Source: Shewanella atlantica (GTDB lineage Bacteria; Pseudomonadota; Gammaproteobacteria; Enterobacterales; Shewanellaceae). From it: a stretch of 64,000 nt of DNA. The stretch spans positions 124,001 through 188,000 of the forward strand of contig NZ_RXNV01000003.1 in the NCBI RefSeq assembly GCF_003966265.1, read 5' to 3'. The notes beneath the pieces were generated by a model. It was not told the origin of the DNA, searched no databases, and saw only the letters and a program-made list of their open reading frames with translations. A program made the position numbers and the translations under genes. Shown here piece by piece: positions 1-9,685 of the stretch (positions within the stretch are counted from its first letter, which is position 1; each line of letters opens with the position of its first letter).

Positions 1-138
1 AGCCAAGGCAACGGCGGTATTGATAGAGACACTGGTTTTACCCACGCCACCTTTACCACCGGAAACCGCTATTACTTTTACTTTTTCGTTATAAGGTTGA
101 TTCATCATACGTAAACCACTTGCTTGATCCCGACTCAT
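1..138 (-). CDS. flhG: FlhG, MinD-like ATPase (5' part only)
   Basis: Only the first 46 codons are inside the window; the gene runs off the left edge. The reading frame begins MSRDQASGLRMMNQPYNEKV and soon shows the deviant Walker A motif GGKGGVGKTS of the MinD/ParA ATPase family. FlhG (FleN) limits the number of polar flagella, together with FlhF, and is known to antagonise FlrA/FleQ-type regulators. The start codon lies 4 nt past the flhF stop codon, so the two are almost certainly co-transcribed. Identity rests on the motif plus the flhF-flhG order. Confidence 0.9.
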   Translation of the reverse strand, partial: MSRDQASGLRMMNQPYNEKVKVIAVSGGKGGVGKTSVSINTAVALA

Positions 139-142
139 TGCT

Positions 143-1540
143 TTACTCAAATGCATAGGCCCTTTCATCTGACCGTTCACTGTTCTGTACTGGGTGTTGT
201 TCTTTCTTGTCTAATACCGATAACGCTTTATTGGCTAAAGCTAAGGTATCAGCAACTTGCATATCTTCCGGAACTCTTTGCCCGTCAGTTACATAACTTA
301 ATGGTAACCCACTTTGTATCAATACGCTCAATGCGGGAGCTAAAGAGATCGATTCATCGAGCTTAGTCAAAACTGCTCCCGATAGAGGAATACGTTTAAA
401 TTGCGCTACGGCGTCCTCTAAAACTCTTCTCTGCCCTGTAGAAGACAGTACCAGATAACTGCGTATAGGTATTCTGCTATTTGCAGCTAAATTATCAAGT
501 TGTTGGAAAAGCCTGATATCTCGTTGGCCCATACCCGCTGTATCTATCAATACTAGCTTGCGATTTCTGAGCTGATAAAGAATTTGTTCCAACTCATTGA
601 GATCATGTGCCTGCTTTACCGGACACCCCATTATTTTGCCATAGGTAGCCAATTGCTCAAAGGCTCCAATGCGATAATGATCCGTCGTAATCAATGCAAC
701 TTGATCTGCACCATGGTGTGCTACATATCTGGCCGCTAATTTTGCAACCGTTGTTGTTTTACCTACCCCAGTCGGACCAACAAATGCGACGACACCACCC
801 TGACGAACGATATCATCACCTTGATTATCTAACATATTGGCCAAACTGCGTGGCAAAGTTCTGACAAGTTCTGCCGGAGTATAATGTTCACTCAAGTCGG
901 AAAGCTTTGTTGCCACCGTAGGTGAAAACTCTGCATCTAACAATTTACTTTCTAACATGGCACCAACAGGGTTAACCCGACTCTTCTGCTCAGTCAGTAG
1001 TGATGTTACCTGGTGGGTCAACAGATTTCGCAGGGAAGCTAACTCCTCACGCATCGCATCTAACTCTTGACTCGGTTTAGCCTTAGATTCTTGACCGCTT
1101 CGACTATTAAATGATTTAGCTTCGGGTTCGGCTACTCTCGCATTCGCCGATGGAGCTTGTAACCCTTTAGCCCACTCGGGCATATCAAGCTCGTCAGACT
1201 TATTACCCACCTGTTGGTTAACACGATTTTGCTGTCGCTCTAACAGGGCCTGCAGTGAATCGGCAGCAGGCGCCGGTTTTACTTTTGATTCTGTCCGTAC
1301 AGGTCTTTTTGACCCGAGAGAAATTTTCTCTTCGGCCAGATCCAGAAATGATGACGTGGGAGCAGCACTTTCGGTTTGCTGCAATTTTGGTTTAGGCTCA
1401 TCGTAGTCGACTGCCGCGACTATCTCTATGCCACCCGTCACTTTCTTGTTTGACATAATCACAGCATCTGAACCTAAGGTCTCTTTAACCTGGGCGAGAG
1501 CTGTGCGCATATCTTTTGCTAAAAATCGTTTAATCTTCAC
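143..1540 (-). CDS. flhF: FlhF, SRP-type GTPase for polar flagellum placement
   Basis: The 465-residue protein has an N-terminal basic region, a low-complexity linker rich in Lys, Pro, Ser and Gln, and a C-terminal SRP-family NG domain. GTPase motifs visible are GPTGVGKT (about 255-262), DTAG (333-336) and TKLD (392-395). FlhF marks the cell pole and sets where the flagellum is built. The start is a GTG codon. It sits 11 nt downstream of flhA and 4 nt upstream of flhG, so it belongs to the flhA-flhF-flhG transcript read from the sigma-54 promoter before flhA. Confidence 0.96.
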   Translation of the reverse strand: MKIKRFLAKDMRTALAQVKETLGSDAVIMSNKKVTGGIEIVAAVDYDEPKPKLQQTESAAPTSSFLDLAEEKISLGSKRPVRTESKVKPAPAADSLQALLERQQNRVNQQVGNKSDELDMPEWAKGLQAPSANARVAEPEAKSFNSRSGQESKAKPSQELDAMREELASLRNLLTHQVTSLLTEQKSRVNPVGAMLESKLLDAEFSPTVATKLSDLSEHYTPAELVRTLPRSLANMLDNQGDDIVRQGGVVAFVGPTGVGKTTTVAKLAARYVAHHGADQVALITTDHYRIGAFEQLATYGKIMGCPVKQAHDLNELEQILYQLRNRKLVLIDTAGMGQRDIRLFQQLDNLAANSRIPIRSYLVLSSTGQRRVLEDAVAQFKRIPLSGAVLTKLDESISLAPALSVLIQSGLPLSYVTDGQRVPEDMQVADTLALANKALSVLDKKEQHPVQNSERSDERAYAFE

Positions 1541-1551
1541 TTACACACCCT

Positions 1552-3654
1552 CTACTGACCGACAGCAGATACTATTCTAATCTGCTTCTCATCGGGCACT
1601 TCCTGATAGGAGATCACCCTTAGGTTTGGAATTGTATGTTTAACAAACCTGGACAAGGTTGAACGTAACATACCCGATGTAAGCAATATTGCCGGCTGTC
1701 CGACCATCTCCTGCCTCTGTGATGCGTCTTCTAAAGACTTCTGCATACGTTCAGCAAGACTAGGCTCAATATTCGGACCTTCACCGCCTGTCGCTTGCAT
1801 AGACTGATGCAACATCTGTTCCAGTTCTGGCGCCAATGTAATGACAGGGATCTCTGTCTCCGGTCCGCTGATCTCCTGAACTATCATGCGTTTCAGTGCA
1901 ATACGCACCGCAGCCGTCAATACCTCGGTATCTGCGCTCTTAGTGCCATACTCCAGCAATGTCTGGACTATGGTCTTCAGATCCCGTATTGAAACCCCTT
2001 CATTAAGCAGGTTCTGCATCACTTTCACCACAGAGCCAAGTGGCATCACATCCGGCACGAAACCATCAACAAGTTTTGGAGAGTGCTTACCCAGCATCTC
2101 CATCAACTGCTGAACCTCTTCATAACCAAGTAACTTAGCCGCATTATTCGTTAACAGCTGACTCAAGTGTGTTGCCACAACCGTCGCAGCATCAACCACG
2201 GTATAGCCTAAGGTTTGCGCGTGTTCTCTGAGTTCTGGTGCAATCCACACCGCCTCCAGCCCAAAGGCGGGGTCGGTGGTTTCAATGCCGTCTAACTTGC
2301 CATACACCTGCCCTGGGTTAATCGCCAGTTCACAATCATGCCTGATCTCGGCCTCACCGGAGGCCACCCCCATTAAAGAGATACGATAGGTGTTTGGCGA
2401 CAGGTCAAGGTTATCGCGAATGTGAACAGCAGGAACCAGGAAGCCAAGTTCCTGAGAAAGTTTCTTTCTGACCCCTTTGATTCGACCCAGCAACTCTCCG
2501 CCTTGGCCTTTATCAACTAGAGGAATGAGTCGATAACCGACCTCAAGTCCGATAGTATCGACATGTTGTACGTCGTCCCAACTAAGTTCTTTGGGTTTAG
2601 CGGCATCGGCCTTCTCAGCCGGAGAGGTCTTAGCCAGCTCGAGCGCTTTCTCGCGGTCACTCTCTTGTTTGCGATGGATAAAGTATGCGGCGGCGGCAGT
2701 AAGGACTGCGAAAGTTAAGAATGCGATATGCGGCATTCCGGGGACGATGCCCATAATAAATAATACACCCGATGCGATAGCCAGTGACTTAGGGCTGTCA
2801 AACATCTGACTCATCATCATCTGACCCATATCTCCCGACTCATTCTGGCGCGTCACCATCAACGCTGCCGCAATAGAGAGAAGTAGTCCGGGGATCTGCG
2901 CCACTAAGCCATCACCAATGGTCAACAGGGTATAGATCTCAACAGCCGTTGAAAAATCGAGTCCATGTTGGACCATACCGATAACAAAACCACCTAAGAT
3001 ATTGATGACAAGGATCATAATACCGGCAATCGCGTCACCTTTTACAAATTTAGAGGCACCATCCATCGCACCGTAGAAGTCAGCTTCTTTGGTGACCTCG
3101 GCGCGGCGAGCCCGGGCTTGGTCTTGGTTTAGTACACCAGCATTCAGGTCGGCATCGATTGCCATCTGTTTACCCGGCATAGCATCCAAGGTAAAGCGAG
3201 CACTAACTTCTGAGATGCGACCAGCACCCTTTGTCACTACCGCAAAGTTAATGATAATAAGAATTAGAAAGACAACCAGACCTACGGCATAGTTACCACC
3301 GATAACGACAGAGCCGAAGGCCTCAATCACCTTACCCGCCGCATCACCACCATTGTGACCTTCGAGCAGTACGACTCGGGTAGAGGCAACGTTAAGTGCT
3401 AGCCTCAACAGGGTTGCAACCAGTAACACACTGGGGAAAGCGGCAAAATCAAGAGGCCTGTCGGTATAGATAGATACCAGCAATACAACAAGCGCTAAGG
3501 CAATATTGAAAGAGAAAAGAATATCGAGCAGGAATGCAGGGATCGGCAATACGATCATAGCCAATGCGGCTAAGACAAGCAGGGGGGTACCCAAGCCTTT
3601 AAAATTGGCGGGTCTTACTTGCTTTAATTGACCTAGGCTTGCTTTAACATCCAT
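1552..3654 (-). CDS. flhA: FlhA, flagellar type III export gate
   Basis: The 700-residue protein has the family's usual length. The N-terminal half holds hydrophobic membrane segments (roughly 20-330) and the conserved FHIPEP-family signature around residues 146-172 (GRISEVSARFTLDAMPGKQM). The C-terminal half is the cytosolic ring domain that docks export chaperones and substrates. FlhA forms the nonameric export gate with FlhB, FliP, FliQ and FliR. It is separated from flhB by 338 nt and has its own sigma-54 promoter, so it starts a separate transcript with flhF and flhG. Confidence 0.98.
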   Translation of the reverse strand: MDVKASLGQLKQVRPANFKGLGTPLLVLAALAMIVLPIPAFLLDILFSFNIALALVVLLVSIYTDRPLDFAAFPSVLLVATLLRLALNVASTRVVLLEGHNGGDAAGKVIEAFGSVVIGGNYAVGLVVFLILIIINFAVVTKGAGRISEVSARFTLDAMPGKQMAIDADLNAGVLNQDQARARRAEVTKEADFYGAMDGASKFVKGDAIAGIMILVINILGGFVIGMVQHGLDFSTAVEIYTLLTIGDGLVAQIPGLLLSIAAALMVTRQNESGDMGQMMMSQMFDSPKSLAIASGVLFIMGIVPGMPHIAFLTFAVLTAAAAYFIHRKQESDREKALELAKTSPAEKADAAKPKELSWDDVQHVDTIGLEVGYRLIPLVDKGQGGELLGRIKGVRKKLSQELGFLVPAVHIRDNLDLSPNTYRISLMGVASGEAEIRHDCELAINPGQVYGKLDGIETTDPAFGLEAVWIAPELREHAQTLGYTVVDAATVVATHLSQLLTNNAAKLLGYEEVQQLMEMLGKHSPKLVDGFVPDVMPLGSVVKVMQNLLNEGVSIRDLKTIVQTLLEYGTKSADTEVLTAAVRIALKRMIVQEISGPETEIPVITLAPELEQMLHQSMQATGGEGPNIEPSLAERMQKSLEDASQRQEMVGQPAILLTSGMLRSTLSRFVKHTIPNLRVISYQEVPDEKQIRIVSAVGQ

Positions 3655-3692
3655 TCAAAAAGAGTCCAAACTTTGACATCTAGCCCTTACTC

Positions 3693-3709
3693 AGCAATTT
3701 TTAAGCCAA
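3693..3709 (-). promoter_or_regulatory. Sigma-54 promoter of flhA
   Basis: On the minus strand the sequence reads TTGGCTTAAAAATTGCT, which has GG and GC exactly 10 nt apart with a TTGC -12 element. The predicted transcript start is about 27 nt before the flhA start codon. Sigma-54 control of flhA is expected in polar-flagellum cascades governed by FlrA and FlrC. Confidence 0.8.
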
Positions 3710-3826
3710 TATGGGAAGTTTAATAACTTAGTGCTAATTTAGTAAAAAATTAGTGAAATTTTAGTAAGTATATTTTTGCTGCGCTACTATACCGTTAAAC
3801 ACACAGTAAAAGAACGGCTTAATATC

Positions 3827-3898
3827 TCAAATGGACAATATAATGGGAAAAGCTGTAAAAGTGGATAAGAATGCTACTATTCTGCGGGTTAAGATCAT
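3827..3898 (-). CDS. Possible 23-residue hydrophobic peptide
   Basis: In the flhB-flhA gap a small frame begins at an ATG preceded by GGAGGAG about 8-10 nt upstream. It encodes MILTRRIVAFLSTFTAFPII and three more residues: a short basic start followed by one hydrophobic stretch. It lies upstream of the flhA sigma-54 promoter and downstream of flhB. No family is recognised. The strong ribosome binding site is the only argument for expression, so this is a tentative call. The rest of the 338-nt gap is AT-rich and shows only the flhA promoter. Confidence 0.25.
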   Translation of the reverse strand: MILTRRIVAFLSTFTAFPIILSI

Positions 3899-3992
3899 TA
3901 TATTGACTCCTCCGAGCTTAGACTCCCTGTGCTGCGAGCCGCTATCGACAAGCCCCGCCGTTTAACCCTATAGCTATAGCATACAAAGCAGG

Positions 3993-5126
3993 CTAATATT
4001 TTAGGTCCTCCGGGATCGGTTGCTCTCTAGGGATAGGATTAGGCCGCTTACCACCATGCTTTTGATATTGACGAAGCTGAAATACATAGGCGAGCACCTG
4101 AGCGACTGCAGTGAAAAGTCCTTCGGGAATTTCCTGATCGATCTTGGTTGTATGGTATATGGCACGTGCCAGAGGCGGGGCAGAAACGATGGCAATCTCA
4201 TGTTCGCGCGCTATCTCCCTAATCTTGAATGCCACTTCATCGACACCTTTTGCCAAAACGAATGGTGCCGTGGCTTTCATGGCATCGTATTTAACCGCAA
4301 TGGCATAATGGTCAGGGTTTACCACAATCACATCGGCATTAGGCACTTCGCCCATCATTCGCTGTTGTGCCATCTCCCTCTGTAGCTGCCTTATCCGTCC
4401 CTTAACTTCCGGTTTACCTTCGGTATCTTTATACTCATCTTTTACCTCCTGCTTCGTCATCTTCAGCTGCTTGTTGTGATTCCAAATCTGAAACGGAACG
4501 TCTATCAGGACAATTAAGATGGTTGAGGAGCAGAGAATAATAAACATCCAGACCAAGAGGTCCAGTGCATGGTATACGTTACCGGGAAGGTGATCCCGTG
4601 AGAGCGCGAGAATATCATTAAAAAAAAAGCTTAGAAGAAAATAGGCCGATAATGCGACGACCGAAAATTTCGCGATGCCTTTCGTCAATTCGACGAGCGC
4701 CTGAACACCAAACATCCGCTTAAACCCATTGATCGGGTTCATCTTATCCGTTTTAGGCATAAAAGCCTTGGCAGAGAAGGTGATCCCCCCCAGGACTATG
4801 TTACCCAAGAACGCCACGAAGGTGAGTATTGCAATAAAGCTCAACATAGGAAATGCGAGCTCCTGCCCTATGATAGACCAGATTAAATACAACTCATTGG
4901 TGTCATAGATCTGAGATCTATCCATAGTAAAAAGCCTTTTCATTACATTAAAAAGGCTTTTAGCGATATCGGGGCCAACAATGGCAAAACCGACGGCGGC
5001 TGCCATCAAGACAGCAGAGGTTCCTAACTCTTTCGAACGGGCAACCTGACCTTTCTCCCGGGATTGCTCCCGGCGCCTGGGGGTCGCCTCCTCGGTTTTT
5101 TCCTGACTGCTGTCATTCTCAGCCAT
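3993..5126 (-). CDS. flhB: FlhB, export switch protein
   Basis: The 377-residue protein has four membrane segments in its first ~210 residues and a C-terminal cytoplasmic domain. The autocleavage site, usually NPTH, reads NPDH here (270-273) within VIVVNPDHYAIAVKY. FlhB switches export from rod/hook to filament substrates after cleavage between Asn and Pro. The start follows fliR by 29 nt. It is the last gene of the fliKLMNOPQR-flhB run, and a 338-nt gap separates it from flhA. Confidence 0.98.
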   Translation of the reverse strand: MAENDSSQEKTEEATPRRREQSREKGQVARSKELGTSAVLMAAAVGFAIVGPDIAKSLFNVMKRLFTMDRSQIYDTNELYLIWSIIGQELAFPMLSFIAILTFVAFLGNIVLGGITFSAKAFMPKTDKMNPINGFKRMFGVQALVELTKGIAKFSVVALSAYFLLSFFFNDILALSRDHLPGNVYHALDLLVWMFIILCSSTILIVLIDVPFQIWNHNKQLKMTKQEVKDEYKDTEGKPEVKGRIRQLQREMAQQRMMGEVPNADVIVVNPDHYAIAVKYDAMKATAPFVLAKGVDEVAFKIREIAREHEIAIVSAPPLARAIYHTTKIDQEIPEGLFTAVAQVLAYVFQLRQYQKHGGKRPNPIPREQPIPEDLKY

Positions 5127-5155
5127 TGGTTAACTCCTGCAGCATTATCATTCGC

Positions 5156-5953
5156 TTAAAACAGTCCATCGACATTACATTGAAGCAGCAAAACATCGCA
5201 AAGCAGTAACTGAGCGGCACGCCAGACTTCACCGAAATGCGCCATAATCGGGGTCAGAGTTAACCATAAGATGATCAATCCACTGACCATGGTAACAGGG
5301 AAACCAATAGCAAAGATGTTGAGTTGGGGCGACGCTCGGGTCATGACACCAAAAGATAGGTTAATCAATAAGAGCGCCACGATCGCAGTAATTGACATGG
5401 TGAGCGCGGCACCAAACATATAGGCACCCCACTCGGCTAACAACTTGTAGCTGGTTATACTGATCCCCTGATCAGAGATAGGGATCGTCTCGAAACTCAC
5501 CACCAACATCCTAATCAAGACTAAATGCCCATCGACACTTAAGAAGATCATTGTCGTTAGCAGTAGAAAGAAGTTACCGATCACCGGGGTCTGTTGACCC
5601 GATGAGGGGTCAACCATGGAGGCAAAGCCCAAACTGGTTTGCATACCGATAATTTGTCCCGTCAACACAAATGTCTGCATCACCAGCAGGGTAACAAACC
5701 CCATGGCGACACCGATTAAGATCTGCTGCACGGAAACAAATACCGAAGACAGGGCGAAAAGTTCAATATTTTCAACGGGGGGTAATACTGGGGCGATGGC
5801 GAAGGTGATCGCCATAGACAAGAGCAGACGAACACGAGCCGAAGTGGTATTTGCACCAAAAACGGCCATCACCATCAACATACTCGATACCCGAAATAGC
5901 GGCCACATATATGACGCTATGGTATCCATGATGGTGCCCATTAAAATTTCCAT
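5156..5953 (-). CDS. fliR: FliR, flagellar export apparatus membrane protein
   Basis: The 265-residue, very hydrophobic protein has about five to six membrane segments, as in FliR, with the conserved block GMQTSLGFASMVDPSSGQQ near the middle. FliR forms the core export channel with FliP and FliQ and binds FlhB. A 52-nt gap lies between the fliQ stop codon and this start. A second ATG four codons in (MGTIMDTI) could also be used. The position between fliQ and flhB supports the call. Confidence 0.96.
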   Translation of the reverse strand: MEILMGTIMDTIASYMWPLFRVSSMLMVMAVFGANTTSARVRLLLSMAITFAIAPVLPPVENIELFALSSVFVSVQQILIGVAMGFVTLLVMQTFVLTGQIIGMQTSLGFASMVDPSSGQQTPVIGNFFLLLTTMIFLSVDGHLVLIRMLVVSFETIPISDQGISITSYKLLAEWGAYMFGAALTMSITAIVALLLINLSFGVMTRASPQLNIFAIGFPVTMVSGLIILWLTLTPIMAHFGEVWRAAQLLLCDVLLLQCNVDGLF

Positions 5954-6005
5954 CAGCCAGGACGCTTTATACAGTCAAAGATAGGCACCAGCAGATAGAT
6001 ATACA

Positions 6006-6275
6006 TCACCCGATAACCTGCGGGATCATATTTACCATCTCAAGGAAGAACTCCATCATAGTTTGTATCAGAGTATGCCCAAGAAACATCAGTGCAAACA
6101 AGGTAGTAAGCAAACGAGGCAGGAAACTCAACGTCTGTTCATTAATTGAGGTTGCCGCCTGAAATACGGCCACAACGAGACCTATGATAAGACCAGGAAC
6201 AATGATCAAGGAGACAATTGTCACGATAACGGTTAACGCTTCCCGGAATATATCGACCAGAGATTCTGGACTCAT
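6006..6275 (-). CDS. fliQ: FliQ, flagellar export apparatus membrane protein
   Basis: The 89-residue protein has two membrane segments separated by a short polar loop and the conserved AATSINEQTLSFLPRLL stretch typical of FliQ. Its length matches the family. It follows fliP by 8 nt and is part of the fliPQR channel block of the export gate. Confidence 0.97.
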   Translation of the reverse strand: MSPESLVDIFREALTVIVTIVSLIIVPGLIIGLVVAVFQAATSINEQTLSFLPRLLTTLFALMFLGHTLIQTMMEFFLEMVNMIPQVIG

Positions 6276-6283
6276 AAGGACTC

Positions 6284-7030
6284 CTAGGTCCCGAAGCTAT
6301 TAGCCAGAGTCCCCATCACAAGGCTCCAACCATCGACGAGAACAAACAGCATAATTTTAAAAGGGAGTGAAACAATCATAGGTGAAAGCATCATCATACC
6401 CATGGCCATCAGGATACTGGCAACCACTAAATCCAGAACCAGAAATGGAACGAACAGCATAAAACCTATCTGGAAGGCCGTTTTTAATTCACTAGTGATA
6501 AAAGAGGGAATAATCACACTCATCGGCGCTTCTTCAGGAGAGTTGATGTTCTGATAGCCGGATATCTGAATGAAGGTATCTAGGTCGGTTACTCGGGTCT
6601 GCGCCAACATGAATGCCTTTATCGGCTCCTTCCCCTGATTAAATGCCTGTTCTATCCCGATACTCTCTTCCATGTAGGGTTTAACCGCACCATCGTAAAC
6701 CTTATCGAAAACGGGAGACATAATGAAAAAAGTGAGGAACAGACTCATGCCAATCAACACCTGATTTGACGGAGCCTGCTGCAGACCAATCGCCTGGCGA
6801 AGAATAGACAGGACAACGATGATTCGCGTGAATGAGGTTAACATGATGACCATGGCAGGCAGAAAACTCAGTGAGGTCATCAACAAGAGTATCTGCATCG
6901 TCACAGAATACTGTGTTTCGCCCTCAGGGCCAGTTGTCACAGTTACGGCTGGAAGAACGCCTCCTTGTGAGAAGGCCTCCGGCGAAATAAGTAATAGGCT
7001 AAACGCAATAAAAATCAGGATCCGTTTCAT
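6284..7030 (-). CDS. fliP: FliP, flagellar export apparatus channel protein
   Basis: The 248-residue protein begins with a signal-peptide-like hydrophobic segment ending near SPEAFSQ, as in other FliP proteins, followed by four membrane segments. Conserved FliP blocks [20 protein letters not shown] and [20 protein letters not shown] are present. Five FliP copies form the export pore with FliQ and FliR. Its start overlaps the end of fliO by 4 nt (ATGA), a sign of translational coupling. Confidence 0.98.
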   Translation of the reverse strand: MKRILIFIAFSLLLISPEAFSQGGVLPAVTVTTGPEGETQYSVTMQILLLMTSLSFLPAMVIMLTSFTRIIVVLSILRQAIGLQQAPSNQVLIGMSLFLTFFIMSPVFDKVYDGAVKPYMEESIGIEQAFNQGKEPIKAFMLAQTRVTDLDTFIQISGYQNINSPEEAPMSVIIPSFITSELKTAFQIGFMLFVPFLVLDLVVASILMAMGMMMLSPMIVSLPFKIMLFVLVDGWSLVMGTLANSFGT

Positions 7031-7404
7031 GATTGTTTTGACTTTGCTTGAAGTAATCGACTGGCAAATGAATCCATCTCAATATTTACCACAGTTTCCA
7101 GCTTATCTATTAAATTAACCTGTTGAGGAGTCACGCCCAGTAGATATTGCTGACCATCTACCTCAACTAATACCACCTTCTCTCTCTGTCCTAACGAGGT
7201 TACAGCAACCACTTTAAGCACATTACTGCTTGCGGGGACTAAATTAAACCGTCTCACGATATAAGCCAGTACGAAGATAAGGATAAGTACGAGAATTAAG
7301 CCGCCCAGCATGTTCGCTAACGTAGACATTGCCGAGTCTTTTTCTACCGCCGAGGCTACAGAAGCTGTCGTAGCAGCACCCGCTGCTAACATTGAGGTAA
7401 TCAT
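7027..7404 (-). CDS. fliO: FliO, export apparatus assembly protein
   Basis: This 125-residue protein has one membrane segment (about 32-50) followed by a small basic cytoplasmic domain containing [20 protein letters not shown], a typical FliO stretch. FliO assists assembly of the FliP ring. It starts 8 nt after fliN and overlaps fliP by 4 nt. The sequence family is poorly conserved, so position between fliN and fliP adds weight. Confidence 0.93.
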   Translation of the reverse strand: MITSMLAAGAATTASVASAVEKDSAMSTLANMLGGLILVLILIFVLAYIVRRFNLVPASSNVLKVVAVTSLGQREKVVLVEVDGQQYLLGVTPQQVNLIDKLETVVNIEMDSFASRLLQAKSKQS

Positions 7405-7412
7405 AACAGCCT

Positions 7413-7796
7413 TTATTTAAGCTTTTTAATTCGTTCAGTCTGGCTGATCACGTCAGTCAAACGAATACCAAATTTATCGTTCACAACAACCACTTCGCCA
7501 TGGGCGATCAGTGTTCCGTTAACCATAACGTCCAGGGGTTCACCGGCCACGCGATCTAACTCGACTACCGATCCCTGGTTAAGCTGGAGTAAGTTACGGA
7601 TACTAATAAAGCTACGACCTACCTCCATCGAGATGGTCACAGGGATATCCATAATTGAATCGAGCTTTGCAACCTCCTCTTCAGACAACGCTGCTGCGGT
7701 ATCGGTTAACTCGTCGAGTTCAACAGCCTGTGCCTCTTCTATGGCCTGCTCTGCCATCGCTTCAGCCCAATCGTCACCTGTATCTTCTGTGCTCAT
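7413..7796 (-). CDS. fliN: FliN, C-ring switch protein
   Basis: The 127-residue protein has an acidic N-terminal extension and a C-terminal SpoA (surface presentation of antigens) domain with RSFISIRNLLQLNQGSVVEL and GEVVVVNDKFGIRLTDVI. FliN forms the base of the rotor C-ring with FliM and FliG and contributes to switching and to export docking. It lies in the usual fliM-fliN-fliO order, but a 179-nt gap containing a 7-bp tandem repeat separates it from fliM. Confidence 0.97.
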   Translation of the reverse strand: MSTEDTGDDWAEAMAEQAIEEAQAVELDELTDTAAALSEEEVAKLDSIMDIPVTISMEVGRSFISIRNLLQLNQGSVVELDRVAGEPLDVMVNGTLIAHGEVVVVNDKFGIRLTDVISQTERIKKLK

Positions 7797-7822
7797 CTTT
7801 TGTACCTTAAATTTTAATCTCA

Positions 7823-7888
7823 GTTAACATTTAGTTTCGAGTTAACATTTAGCTTCGAGTTTCGAGTTTCGAGTTTCGAGTTTCGAGC
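7823..7888. repeat. Heptamer tandem repeat (TTCGAGT) in the fliM-fliN gap
   Basis: An 18-bp unit starting GTTAACATTTAG occurs twice in tandem (7823-7858). It is followed by about five copies of the heptamer TTCGAGT, four exact and a last one ending in C (7854-7888). The repeat lies downstream of the fliM stop codon and upstream of fliN. It is one of several 7-bp tandem repeats in the window. Confidence 0.85.
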
Positions 7889-7975
7889 AAGTGTAAAATG
7901 CTAAGACCCTCGTCTGTGAACAGCCCTACAACCTTTTATGCACCTCATCACTAGAACCCGTAACCAGTTGCTTGC

Positions 7976-9004
7976 TTAACCTAACTCTTTAGCTTCTCTG
8001 GCCTTAGCCTTTCTGGTAACAAGTTGTAACTCACTCTTAGCCGTTTCCGGTCTCGGAATGGTTTCACATATTCTCAAAGCTAAATTATCACGTGCGGTAC
8101 CGAGTTTACATCGATAAGTCGGCAGGTCTTCAACCCTCATAACGATATGTTCCGGCAGCTCAACGGGGATCACGTCCCCTTGTTTAAACTCCATCACATC
8201 TTTTAGCGTAACCTGATGTTCTACTATGGTTGCATCTATGCCTACATCGACATCCATAATTTCATCTTTTAATGCCTGAGACCAACGCAAGTCAGTATCT
8301 TGAGTATCACTCTGTACACCGGCATCGAGCAGTTCACGGATAGGTTCAATCATTGAATAAGGCATGGTGATATGAAAATCACCGCCCCCGCCATCGACTT
8401 CGATATGGAATGAACTGACAACAACCACTTCTGTAGGGCTAACAATATTAGCCATAGCAGGGTTAACTTCGGAGTCCAGATAGTCAAACTCGACATCCAT
8501 CACAGGTGCCCAGGCATCTTTATAATCTTCGAAGATAATTTTAAGCAGTAGCTGCACAATACGTCGTTCGGTTGGAGTGAATTCACGACCTTCAATCTTA
8601 GCGTGAAAGCGTCCATCCCCACCAAAAAAGTTATCCACCAAGATAAATACTAATCTTGCTTCCATGGTGATCAGTGCAGTCCCTTTTAAGGGGCTAAAAC
8701 GCACCATGTTGAGACTGGTAGGAACAAACAGTGTATGGACATATTCGCCAAACTTAAGCATTTGAACACCGTTAATGGACACTTCGGCGGCTCGGCGCAT
8801 CATATTGAACATACTGATCCGCAAATGGCGGGCAAAGCGCTCATTGACGATCTCGAGCGTCGGCATACGTCCACGGACAATACGATCTTGCGAAGAGAAG
8901 TCATAGGAGCGGGCGTCAATCCCCTCATCTACCTCATCTTCTTCTACGTCATCTACACCATGCAGTAACGCATCAATTTCGTCTTGGCTTAATAGATCAC
9001 TCAC
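7976..9004 (-). CDS. fliM: FliM, C-ring switch protein
   Basis: The 342-residue protein starts MSDLLSQDEIDALLHG, the EIDALL motif to which CheY-P binds, followed by the CheC-like middle domain and a C-terminal SpoA domain. FliM links the chemotaxis signal to rotor switching. The start codon is GTG with an AGG ribosome site 8 nt before it. It follows fliL by 40 nt. Confidence 0.98.
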   Translation of the reverse strand: MSDLLSQDEIDALLHGVDDVEEDEVDEGIDARSYDFSSQDRIVRGRMPTLEIVNERFARHLRISMFNMMRRAAEVSINGVQMLKFGEYVHTLFVPTSLNMVRFSPLKGTALITMEARLVFILVDNFFGGDGRFHAKIEGREFTPTERRIVQLLLKIIFEDYKDAWAPVMDVEFDYLDSEVNPAMANIVSPTEVVVVSSFHIEVDGGGGDFHITMPYSMIEPIRELLDAGVQSDTQDTDLRWSQALKDEIMDVDVGIDATIVEHQVTLKDVMEFKQGDVIPVELPEHIVMRVEDLPTYRCKLGTARDNLALRICETIPRPETAKSELQLVTRKAKAREAKELG

Positions 9005-9044
9005 AATAATGCCTTTTTAACTTTTCAATAGAATACGTTTTGAA

Positions 9045-9566
9045 TTACTGCATAACAAAACCGGTAAACAGAACTTTTTCAACGACTTTTCGTCCGGTTA
9101 CCGGTTGCAGGGTATTTTGTACATTGAGCAGGGCAAGTTGGCGCATCTCATCTTTACCGGCTAGTGAACTCAACTTCTGCACATCGGCGCTACTAAACGT
9201 AGTAAGTAACGCATCCTCAATTAATGGAATGTGCTTTTTAATCAAGAGATCATCTTCACTGCCACGAACCATGAGCTGAACTTTAATTTCTACCAATCTG
9301 GAACGGTTCACCCCGGGTAGGTTAAACAGAAACGGTCTGGGCATACCGACATAGTAAGCTTCTCCACTGTTGACCGGCTCACCTGTCTCGGTGGCAACCT
9401 CCTCGGTATCCGCAATCTCGGAGGTATCACTCGACCCAAGAAAAAACCAGAGTCCACCACCAATAAGCAGCAATAGAACAAGTCCTATAGCACCGAAGAT
9501 CACCAACTTTTTCTTACTTTTCGGCTCTTGGCTCTCCTCGAGCTCTAACGATTCTTCTTCAGCCAT
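9045..9566 (-). CDS. fliL: FliL, flagellar basal body-associated protein
   Basis: The 173-residue protein has a charged N-terminus, a single membrane segment at about 20-44 and a periplasmic domain ending QPVTGRKVVEKVLFTGFVMQ, characteristic of FliL. FliL surrounds the stator units and supports torque. It lies between fliK and fliM in the normal order, with 119 nt before it. Confidence 0.96.
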   Translation of the reverse strand: MAEEESLELEESQEPKSKKKLVIFGAIGLVLLLLIGGGLWFFLGSSDTSEIADTEEVATETGEPVNSGEAYYVGMPRPFLFNLPGVNRSRLVEIKVQLMVRGSEDDLLIKKHIPLIEDALLTTFSSADVQKLSSLAGKDEMRQLALLNVQNTLQPVTGRKVVEKVLFTGFVMQ

Positions 9567-9685
9567 TTGTATTCCCTTTTAAAGAGGTAACAGAGCTAAT
9601 TATTTATACGCTCCGAAGCCTTATATCTTGTCCCGACTGCGTTTAATTTTCAATAACTGCTTTTCTAAGGCTATAGGTTACCTGC

